From: Clostridiales bacterium
GTDB taxonomy: Bacteria > Bacillota > Clostridia > Oscillospirales > Acutalibacteraceae
DNA: 28,988 nt
NCBI GenBank assembly: GCA_012728445.1
Contig: JAAYFA010000284.1
Location: forward strand, 1 to 28,988
Direction of reading: 5' to 3'
Made by a program: the position numbers and the translations under genes. Below the pieces are notes generated by a model. It had not been told where the DNA came from and did no database searches. It worked only from the letters and a program-made list of their open reading frames with translations. Shown here in pieces: positions 22,691 to 28,988 of the stretch. Numbering within the stretch: position 1 is the first letter of the stretch; the number at the start of each line of letters is the position of its first letter.

Positions 22691-25120
22691 CTAGTCCCTA
22701 TATTCCTCAATAACAAAGGCTTCAAAAATGTCGCCTTCCTTGAAATCGCTGAACTTGCTCAGTGCGATACCGCATTCGTAGCCTTGCGCCACTTCTTTGA
22801 CATCGTCTTTAAAGCGTTTGAGGGATGAAATTTCGCTTTCCGCGATTATAATACCGTCGCGTACGACGTGGATTTTAGCGTTTCGGACAACCTTGCCGCT
22901 GAGGACATAACAACCGGCGACATTACCGCCAAGGGACGTAATCCTAACGACTTGCCGCACTTCAACACGGCCAATGGCAACATCACGGAACTTCGGTGCA
23001 CGCATGCCCTTGATGGCGGCTTCGATTTCTTCAATGCAGTCGTAGATGATGCGGTACATATGCATATCGACTTCTTCGCGCTCGGCGTTGTGCTGTGCGA
23101 CCGGGTCGGAACTGACATTAAAGCCGATGATAATGGCGTTGGAAGCGCTTGCGAGCATCACGTCGGATTCGCTAACCGCACCCACACCGCTGTGTATGAT
23201 CTTAACCTGGACCTCGTCATTGCTAAGCTTTTCGAGGCTCTGTTTGAGCGCCTCGGCTGAACCTTGAACGTCAGCTTTGATAATGATGTTCAAATCTTTA
23301 AGCTCGCCCGCTTGGAGAGAGTCAAACAAGTTTTCAAGCGTGATCTTGGTCTGGGCGTTAAACTGGTCAACCTTCGCAGAATACTTGCGTTGTTCAACGA
23401 GTTCACGCGCCAGTCGTTCATCGGTAACGGCGTAGAACAAGTCACCCGCCTGCGGAACATCCGCAAGACCGGCAATTTCGACCGGAACAGATGGACCGGC
23501 TGCTTCTACATTGTTGCCTTTGTCGTTTATCATCACACGCACGCGCCCGACGGCGGAGCCTGCAACAAGTACATCACCCATCTTGAGTGTGCCGTTTTGA
23601 ACGAGCAGTGTGGCGATGGGACCGCGGCCTTTGTCAAGCCTTGCTTCAATAACAATACCCATGGCCGATCTATTCGGGTTGGCCTTGAGTTCTTTAACCT
23701 CGGCAATAAGTAGTACGGATTCCAGCAGTTTGTCTAAATTCATTTTGGTGAGGGCTGAAACCGGGACACAAATGGTGTCGCCGCCCCACTCTTCGGGAAC
23801 AAGCTCATACTCTGTGAGCTTCTGCATAATTTTATCGGGCGAAGCGCCCTCTTTATCCATTTTGTTAATGGCCACAACAATCGGGACGTCGGCGGCTTTG
23901 GCGTGGTTAATGGCCTCAATGGTTTGCGGCATGATGCCGTCATCCGCCGCAACAACGAGGATCGCGATATCGGTTGCGTTTGCCCCTCTGGCACGCATAG
24001 AAGTAAACGCGGCATGCCCCGGTGTGTCAAGGAAAGTAATTTTTTTGCCGTCGATGTCCACTCTGTATGCGCCTATATGCTGCGTAATGCCACCGGCTTC
24101 GCCTTCCGTAACAGTGGTGTTGCGAATGGCGTCGAGCAGGGAAGTCTTACCATGGTCAACGTGCCCCATAATAACAACAACAGGGTCGCGGTGCTCCAGC
24201 TTTTCTTCATCATCGTTGCTGTAGTCAATAATTTTATCTTCAATGGTGACAACGACTTCAGGGATGGCCTTAACGCCAAGTTCGTCTGCAACGATTTCAG
24301 CCGTATCAAAATCAATAATTTCATTAACGGTTGCAATAACATCCAGCGCCATGAGTTTTTTGATAACTTCTGCGCCGGTCCTCTTCATCAGGGCGGCCAA
24401 ATCACCGACAGTGATTTCCTCCGGTACCGAGATAACCATTTGAGGCTTTTTCGCACGCTCTGCGGCGATTCTGGTGAGTCTTTGCGACTCGGTTTCCCTG
24501 TGGGAACTGCGCATACCGCCCCTGCCTTTTCTGCGGTATTGCAGGGATTTCTGTTTTAATTTTTGTTTGGTAACCGTTGTGTCGGCTACCGGCGCTGTGT
24601 TTGCGCGCGCTATTTGCTCGTAGCGCTCGTTATATTTATCAAGTTCAACGGTGCCGCCCCTTGTATCCACTGTCTGCGCTGCACCCTTGGTTCTTGCTTG
24701 TGTCGGTTTAACGGGTTCTTTGCTCACCGGTTTTTGCGGGACATGCCTGCCTTGGAAGGGTTGCGGCGGCTTTTGTCCGGATGATGCGGTTGCACCGGTT
24801 GCGGGTTTCGCAGCTTGTGCGGCTTGCACCGGTTTGCCGGGGGCCTGTGGTGTTGCACTTGCAGGTTTTGCAGTTTCTTTTACCGGCGCGGCCGCTTTTT
24901 TTACCTGCTTTTGCGGGTCTGCCGTTGCAAAATATGCGTCGAAGTTTTCAACGGCTTGCTCTGTGGTGAAGGTGTCGAAAATAATATCGAGTTCTCCCTC
25001 CTCGAGTGCCGTCATATGTTTTTTGGTGTCGGGAAAATATTCTAAAAGCAAGTCAATAACGACTTTGCTTTTCAGATCAAAATCCTTTGCCACCTCATGT
25101 ACTCTGTATTTACTATTCAT
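22691..25120 (-). CDS. infB: translation initiation factor IF-2
   Basis: GTPase that places initiator fMet-tRNA on the 30S subunit and promotes subunit joining. It has 809 residues. An IF2 N-terminal subdomain is at about 1-65, then an Ala/Pro/Lys/Gln-rich flexible linker (about 70-210), a second IF2N domain (about 225-285), and the GTPase domain with G1 GHVDHGKT at 319-326, G3 DTPGH at 365-369 and G4 NKMD at 419-422. Domains II, III and C2 follow, ending in SGKVVRNAKIHVVRDG and related segments. The ATG overlaps the ylxQ stop in an ATGA, so translation is coupled. All GTPase motifs are intact. Confidence 0.97.
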   Translation of the reverse strand: MNSKYRVHEVAKDFDLKSKVVIDLLLEYFPDTKKHMTALEEGELDIIFDTFTTEQAVENFDAYFATADPQKQVKKAAAPVKETAKPASATPQAPGKPVQAAQAAKPATGATASSGQKPPQPFQGRHVPQKPVSKEPVKPTQARTKGAAQTVDTRGGTVELDKYNERYEQIARANTAPVADTTVTKQKLKQKSLQYRRKGRGGMRSSHRETESQRLTRIAAERAKKPQMVISVPEEITVGDLAALMKRTGAEVIKKLMALDVIATVNEIIDFDTAEIVADELGVKAIPEVVVTIEDKIIDYSNDDEEKLEHRDPVVVIMGHVDHGKTSLLDAIRNTTVTEGEAGGITQHIGAYRVDIDGKKITFLDTPGHAAFTSMRARGANATDIAILVVAADDGIMPQTIEAINHAKAADVPIVVAINKMDKEGASPDKIMQKLTEYELVPEEWGGDTICVPVSALTKMNLDKLLESVLLIAEVKELKANPNRSAMGIVIEARLDKGRGPIATLLVQNGTLKMGDVLVAGSAVGRVRVMINDKGNNVEAAGPSVPVEIAGLADVPQAGDLFYAVTDERLARELVEQRKYSAKVDQFNAQTKITLENLFDSLQAGELKDLNIIIKADVQGSAEALKQSLEKLSNDEVQVKIIHSGVGAVSESDVMLASASNAIIIGFNVSSDPVAQHNAEREEVDMHMYRIIYDCIEEIEAAIKGMRAPKFRDVAIGRVEVRQVVRITSLGGNVAGCYVLSGKVVRNAKIHVVRDGIIIAESEISSLKRFKDDVKEVAQGYECGIALSKFSDFKEGDIFEAFVIEEYRD

Positions 25121-25461
25121 ACTGTGCTCTTACCTCCCGTATTGTTTTCCCTAATTCTCTCAAGGTTTAAAAATGACCGGGCAAAACCCTCATCATTGAT
25201 GGTGAGTACCGCGGCGTTGCGGCCTGTTGCGTTTTTGATATCTTCCATTGTGAAGGGCATAAATACCAACGGGATATTCCGGTCATCATAGCTTACAGCC
25301 CGTTCAAACTCTGCTTTAAGTCGCTGCGACGCATCGCTGCAAAGCAGGCATACTTTTGCTCTTGCCACTGCGATGGAGCCAATGCTTGCATCGTGGCCCA
25401 AGCTGAGTTTATCGGCTTTTCTGCATAGTCCCAAGAGCGAAAGCTGCTTCTTATCAGTCAT
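25117..25461 (-). CDS. ylxQ: L7Ae-family K-turn RNA-binding protein YlxQ
   Basis: Protein of 114 residues in the L7Ae/L30e/S12e/Gadd45 family, known to bind kink-turn RNA. The N-terminal segment LSLLGLCRKADKLSLGHDA and the ISSIAVAR-like strand (GSIAVARAKVCLLCSDASQ) fit this family. It sits in the fixed nusA operon position between ylxR and infB; its start overlaps the ylxR stop by 8 nt, and its TGA overlaps the infB ATG. The in vivo role of YlxQ is not well settled; ribosome or RNase P association has been considered. Identity rests on fold and on context. Confidence 0.9.
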   Translation of the reverse strand: MTDKKQLSLLGLCRKADKLSLGHDASIGSIAVARAKVCLLCSDASQRLKAEFERAVSYDDRNIPLVFMPFTMEDIKNATGRNAAVLTINDEGFARSFLNLERIRENNTGGKSTV

Positions 25462-25723
25462 TACCTTGCAGCTCCTTTTCCATTAGTTCGTATATATCGT
25501 CCGAGATTCGGCACTCGAAAGACCGCTCAAATCGCTTGCCTTTTCTTGCCTTTGCAAGACATGCAAGGTCGGGGCATACATAGGCACCCCTGCCGGGCTT
25601 ACGACCCTTTAAATCAAGGGATATTTCACCCTCGGGGCTTCGTACCACTCTGACGAGTTCCTTTTTAGGCTTCATTTCGTTGCAACCCATGCATTTGCGT
25701 AAAGGGATTTTGCGTTTGAGCAT
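25454..25723 (-). CDS. ylxR: YlxR-family RNA-binding protein (RnpM)
   Basis: Small basic protein of 89 residues. In B. subtilis this family has been described as RnpM, a modulator that binds RNase P RNA. Conserved features are RKCMGCNEMKPKKELVR near the N-terminus and GRGAYVC at 44-50. Four cysteines (11, 14, 50, 55) are arranged as two pairs and could hold a metal. It lies 45 nt downstream of nusA and overlaps ylxQ by 8 nt, the standard Firmicutes arrangement. The start at 25723 gives the typical N-terminus. Confidence 0.92.
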   Translation of the reverse strand: MLKRKIPLRKCMGCNEMKPKKELVRVVRSPEGEISLDLKGRKPGRGAYVCPDLACLAKARKGKRFERSFECRISDDIYELMEKELQGND

Positions 25724-25768
25724 AAATTCTACTCCGTTTAAGTTAAACTGAACAGTCCGGTGACAGCT

Positions 25769-26842
25769 TTAGGCGAGATCAAAGTTGATCACCGACTCAT
25801 CCACGCCGATTTCCGGCTTGATATCGATTTTATAACCCACCAGTTTTGCGGCAAGGCGCACATTTTGCCCCTTGTTGCCAATCGCCAGCGAAAGTTGCCC
25901 GTCGGGGACAATCACTTTACATGCTCTTTCGCCGCCTTCGTCAAGAATGACTTCAATAACATCTGCGGGTGCCAAGGCTGCGGCGATGAATTCTTCCGGC
26001 GAATCGCTGTATTTGACAATATCTATCTTCTCGCCGCCAAGCAGGTCGACGATTTTGCTGACTCTCGCCCCTCTGGGACCAATGCAAGCGCCTACGGGGT
26101 CAACATCCGGTGCACTGCTGTACACAGCCATCTTTGTGCGTGAACCCGCCTCGCGTGAAACGGCTTTAATCTCAACCGTTCCGTCAAAAATCTCCGGCAC
26201 TTCGGTTTCAAACAGTCGCCTGACAAGACCCGGGTGTGTGCGGGAAATGGTTGCTTTGAGTGATTTGCTGTTCTTCTGGTCTTTCACATCAACAACATAT
26301 ACTTTAATCAGACTGCCCTCGCGCATATGCTCGTTTGGCATTTGCTCGCTTTTTAGCAGCACTTCTTCAATTCCATCAAATTCAACAACCGCATTGCCAT
26401 TGCTGTCAACACGCTGGACCTTCGCGGTTACAATTTCTTGATTGCGGCTTTGCAGTTTTTCACTCTTATTGATGTTTTCCGCCTCGCGGATGCCCTGCCT
26501 TAAAACATGCTTGCCTTTATCGGCCGCTATACGGCTGACTTCCGATGTTTCAAGCTCAATTTCTATAATATCGCCGGGGATGGCGGACGCCGTGTACTTT
26601 TGTGCTTGTTCTACCAATATATCCGTATCCGGGTCCGAAATTTCGCTCACAACGTTTTTGCGGACAAAAACCCTCATGGTCTCTTCCTCGGGATTGAGTT
26701 CACAAAACACGATATCTTTATTGTTGTAGTCTCGTTTAACTGCGGTAACAATTGCTTTTTCTATGCCGTCGCACAAGGACTCCATCGGGATTCCCTTTTC
26801 GGTGACAAGCATCTTCAAAGCGTCAAATAAATCGCTTTTCAT
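25769..26842 (-). CDS. nusA: transcription termination/antitermination factor NusA
   Basis: Binds RNA polymerase and nascent RNA to control pausing, termination and antitermination. The 357 residues are the usual length for Gram-positive NusA, which lacks the acidic C-terminal repeats of the E. coli protein. The N-terminal polymerase-binding domain is at about 1-125, an S1 domain at about 135-200, and two KH domains follow with GPRG at 255-258 and GNKG at 322-325. Its ATG overlaps the rimP stop by 4 nt (ATGA). A terminator-like hairpin in the rimP leader suggests that NusA may regulate its own operon (inference). Confidence 0.97.
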   Translation of the reverse strand: MKSDLFDALKMLVTEKGIPMESLCDGIEKAIVTAVKRDYNNKDIVFCELNPEEETMRVFVRKNVVSEISDPDTDILVEQAQKYTASAIPGDIIEIELETSEVSRIAADKGKHVLRQGIREAENINKSEKLQSRNQEIVTAKVQRVDSNGNAVVEFDGIEEVLLKSEQMPNEHMREGSLIKVYVVDVKDQKNSKSLKATISRTHPGLVRRLFETEVPEIFDGTVEIKAVSREAGSRTKMAVYSSAPDVDPVGACIGPRGARVSKIVDLLGGEKIDIVKYSDSPEEFIAAALAPADVIEVILDEGGERACKVIVPDGQLSLAIGNKGQNVRLAAKLVGYKIDIKPEIGVDESVINFDLA

Positions 26843-27336
26843 CTTTCGATTCCTCCAAAATTATCAAAATCATCGAGTTTTATAGTACTCGTTTCTTTTT
26901 TATCGATCGTCAGGACCGTGTTGTCCTCAAGGCGTACTGTGAGCGTGCCGGCTGTATAGTCTTCCAGTATACCGGCAAAATTTCGTTTGTTATCTTTGGG
27001 CCGAATAAGACGGAGCTTTATTCTTTGGCCAATGACCGCTGCAAAGTGGAAGTCTTTGACCAAGTCTCTCTCGAGCCCGGGGGACGAAACCTCTAAAAAG
27101 TAGTTTTGCTCAATGGGGTCTGCTTCGTCGAGCGGTTTGTCTATGGCATGGCTGAAGTCTACGCAATCGTCCAGCGAAACGCCGCCGTCTTTGTCGATAA
27201 AGAACCGTAAATACCAGCCGGCGCCTTCTTTAACAAAGCGAATGTCCCAAAGGCTAAGCCCCAAGCTTTCCGCTATGGGTTGCGCAATGGACCGCACGAT
27301 GGCAACGGTTGAACCGTCTTTTTTATGGATGGGCAA
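26839..27336 (-). CDS. rimP: ribosome maturation factor RimP
   Basis: Assists 30S subunit assembly. It has 165 residues, with the N-terminal domain pattern ESLGLSLWDIRFVKEGAGWYL and the conserved SPGLERDL, then an SH3-like C-terminal domain that includes NFAGILEDY. The start is a TTG at 27336 (peptide MPIHKK...), with AAGGTG 5 nt upstream; no in-frame ATG lies before the conserved domain, so a TTG start is well supported. It is the first gene of the rimP-nusA-ylxR-ylxQ-infB-rbfA-nrnA-truB operon and overlaps nusA by 4 nt. Confidence 0.94.
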   Translation of the reverse strand: MPIHKKDGSTVAIVRSIAQPIAESLGLSLWDIRFVKEGAGWYLRFFIDKDGGVSLDDCVDFSHAIDKPLDEADPIEQNYFLEVSSPGLERDLVKDFHFAAVIGQRIKLRLIRPKDNKRNFAGILEDYTAGTLTVRLEDNTVLTIDKKETSTIKLDDFDNFGGIER

Positions 27337-27376
27337 ATGATCACCTTAATTCTAATTATGAAATATCAAATAGACG

Positions 27377-27405
27377 TAAAATAAAGAGCGGGTTGCCCCC
27401 ACTCT
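27377..27405 (-). terminator. terminator-like hairpin in the rimP-nusA leader
   Basis: Read on the minus strand, AGAGTGGG (27405-27398) pairs with CCCGCTCT (27392-27385) over 8 bp with one G-U wobble and the loop GGCAA, followed by TTTATTTT. The modest stem and interrupted U-run fit a NusA-dependent terminator more than a strong intrinsic one. It lies about 50-70 nt upstream of the rimP start and downstream of the candidate promoter, so it would act as an attenuator. Confidence 0.55.
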
Positions 27406-27429
27406 CAAAAAAATCGTCCGACAAAAAGG

Positions 27430-27458
27430 AGTTTAACACAAAGACCGCGAAAATGCAA
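27430..27458 (-). promoter_or_regulatory. candidate promoter of the rimP-nusA operon
   Basis: On the minus strand TTGCAT (27458-27453) and TAAACT (27435-27430) are separated by 17 bp; each matches four of six consensus bases. The predicted start is near 27423, with a leader of about 87 nt containing the hairpin at 27385-27405. AT-rich TATAAT-like sequences at 27465-27480 are alternatives. Confidence 0.4.
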
Positions 27459-27533
27459 CTGTTTTATAATATTATATTTGCGAACTGCGCTTAAAAGAGT
27501 ATGGCGGCTGAGGAATTTTAGCGGTGCTTATAA

Positions 27534-27562
27534 TTGCTCTGCGCCGACCGGTGTGATATAAT
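27534..27562 (+). promoter_or_regulatory. rlmD promoter
   Basis: TTGCTC (27534-27539) and an exact TATAAT (27557-27562) are separated by 17 bp. The predicted transcript starts near 27569, about 35 nt before the TTG start codon. It is divergent from the rimP-nusA operon. Confidence 0.7.
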
Positions 27563-27603
27563 CAAAAAAACACAGATTTTTCAACACTTGCGGAGGACAC
27601 CAC

Positions 27604-28965
27604 TTGAAACTTAAAAAGAACGATAAAATACCGCTGTCCATTACCGCTGTTACCATGAAGGGGAGCGGTATAGGACACTATAATGGTATGGCAGTCTTTG
27701 CGCCCAACACCGTAACAGGGGACGAAATTACCGCTCATATTGTAAAGGTGAAAAGCAATTACGCCTTTGCCAGGCTCAGCGAACTGCTTGCGGCGTCGCC
27801 CGAGCGCATAGACTCGGACTGCCCGGTGTTTGCACAATGCGGGGGCTGCGCGTTTCGCCATATCAATTATAAAGCAGAGCTTGAAATAAAACAAAACCAT
27901 GTCCAGGACGCCCTCCTGCGTATCGGGCACATTGATATTGAACCGGAACCCATCCTCGGCGCCCCCATCCCGGAGCGTTACCGCAACAAAGCCCAGTATC
28001 CGCTGGAAAAAATCGGGGACGCCCTTAAAATCGGTTTTTACGCTTCGCACAGCCACCGGGTCATCAACTGCCGCGACTGTCGGTTGCAACCGGCGGCATT
28101 TGAGGGGATATTAGAAGTTTTTGACCGCTGGATTTTAAAGTACAATATCTCCGTTTATGATGAAGACACCCACACGGGGCTACTTCGCCATATCTATATT
28201 CGGCAGGCGCAAAAGACAAGCGAAATGATGGTCTGCGCGGTGATGAACGGCAACGAATTACCGCACGCGCAAGAGCTGACAGCCGAGTTACTCGGCAAAC
28301 AATCAAATATAAAAAGTATTGTTGTTAATAGCAACAATGCAGACACCAATGTAATCTTAGGCAAACAAACCGAAACCCTATGGGGGCAGGACTTTATCAC
28401 AGATGAGCTTTGCGGACTGAAATTCCAAATATCCCCACTGTCCTTTTACCAAGTGAACCCTCAAGCGGCGGAAATTATTTATAAAAAAGCCGCCGACTTC
28501 GCAGCACTAACGGGCAAAGAAACGGTGTTGGACCTCTACTGCGGCGCAGGGACAATAGGGCTGCCCATGGCCGCGACGGCCAAAGAGGTTATCGGGGTTG
28601 AAGCGGTGCCCGCGTCTGTGGAAGATGCGAAAATAAACGCAAAAATCTACAAGATTGAAAACGCCCGCTTCCTCTGTGCGGATGCCGCAGAAGCGGCGCA
28701 GATTTTGGAGCAAGAGGGCACCAAGCCGGATGTGGTCGTGCTCGACCCACCGCGCAAGGGTTGCTCCGCCGACCTTTTAGCAACTATCGCAAAAATGGAA
28801 CCCGAACGCATCGTCTATGTTTCTTGCGACCCGGCGACCTTGGCGAGGGATTGTGCGATTTTGGGGGAGCTTGGGTATGGGGTGCGGAAGGTGGCGCCGG
28901 TGGATATGTTTCCGAGGACGGGGCACGTGGAGACGGTAGTATTGATAACGAGGGTAAAAGAGTGA
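27604..28965 (+). CDS. rlmD: 23S rRNA (uracil-5-)-methyltransferase, RumA/RlmD family
   Basis: SAM-dependent methyltransferase making 5-methyluridine in 23S rRNA (U1939 for E. coli RlmD; the Gram-positive RlmCD enzyme also modifies U747). It has 453 residues. An N-terminal TRAM-like barrel (about 1-60) is followed by iron-sulfur cysteines Cys73, Cys79 and Cys82, with Cys156 or Cys159 as the fourth. The SAM site is DLYCGAGTIGL at 310-320, then DPPRKG at 381-386 and the catalytic Cys408 in YVSCDP. The start is TTG 27604, with GGAGG 7 nt upstream and no suitable ATG nearby. It is divergent from the rimP operon with a strong -10. Only 23 bases without visible features follow in the window. Which uridine(s) it methylates is undetermined. 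Confidence 0.94.
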   Translation: MKLKKNDKIPLSITAVTMKGSGIGHYNGMAVFAPNTVTGDEITAHIVKVKSNYAFARLSELLAASPERIDSDCPVFAQCGGCAFRHINYKAELEIKQNHVQDALLRIGHIDIEPEPILGAPIPERYRNKAQYPLEKIGDALKIGFYASHSHRVINCRDCRLQPAAFEGILEVFDRWILKYNISVYDEDTHTGLLRHIYIRQAQKTSEMMVCAVMNGNELPHAQELTAELLGKQSNIKSIVVNSNNADTNVILGKQTETLWGQDFITDELCGLKFQISPLSFYQVNPQAAEIIYKKAADFAALTGKETVLDLYCGAGTIGLPMAATAKEVIGVEAVPASVEDAKINAKIYKIENARFLCADAAEAAQILEQEGTKPDVVVLDPPRKGCSADLLATIAKMEPERIVYVSCDPATLARDCAILGELGYGVRKVAPVDMFPRTGHVETVVLITRVKE

Positions 28966-28988
28966 GCGTGAAAAAAGCCCAGTATATA

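Noticed and set aside
23610..24559. Two long plus-strand frames opposite infB
   Set aside because: Antisense to the infB GTPase domain; Ser- or Asn/Arg-rich composition typical of shadow frames.

Overview
This window looks like chromosomal DNA from a low-to-moderate GC member of the Firmicutes, most likely class Clostridia (Oscillospiraceae/Ruminococcaceae-like). That is an inference from strong Shine-Dalgarno sites, the Firmicutes-type order rimP-nusA-ylxR-ylxQ-infB-rbfA-nrnA-truB, lipoproteins with Thr/Glu-rich linkers, and good TTGACA/TATAAT-type promoters. No rRNA, tRNA, CRISPR array, transposase or phage gene was found, and no gene-free stretch exceeds 300 bases.

Layout. (1) 1-2230: an AT-rich block with a secreted papain-like cysteine peptidase and a small lipoprotein, preceded by a 22-bp tandem duplication and closed by a long perfect hairpin. 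(2) 2258-6473, minus strand: gltX, glnS and a four-helix membrane protein. (3) 6654-9168, plus strand: a fatty acyl-CoA ligase and a TIM-barrel sugar phosphate isomerase-like protein. (4) 9270-11342, minus strand: a GNAT acetyltransferase, a stand-alone PduL phosphotransacylase and a lipoprotein. (5) 11485-17935, minus strand: a five-gene operon reading Crp/Fnr regulator, substrate-binding lipoprotein, permease, a 1080-residue 7TM-PAS-PAS-GAF-GGDEF-HD-GYP protein, and ATPase. (6) 18160-20164, plus strand: a phospho-sugar mutase and an 80-residue membrane peptide. (7) 20299-27336, minus strand: the nusA-infB translation and RNA-processing operon. (8) 27604-28965, plus strand: a 23S rRNA uracil-5-methyltransferase.

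The main points of interest are the following. The PgcA-type mutase has lost two of the three aspartates of its metal-binding loop, although every other signature motif is intact. An apparently complete c-di-GMP synthesis/degradation protein lies inside a NitT/TauT-type ABC importer operon, between the permease and ATPase genes. The operon's regulator has a perfect-consensus promoter with an imperfect palindrome just downstream. The rimP-nusA leader holds a terminator-like hairpin that could support NusA autoregulation. The infB-rbfA spacer is strongly self-complementary.

All calls come from reading the sequence and from general family knowledge. No database search or folding program was run.
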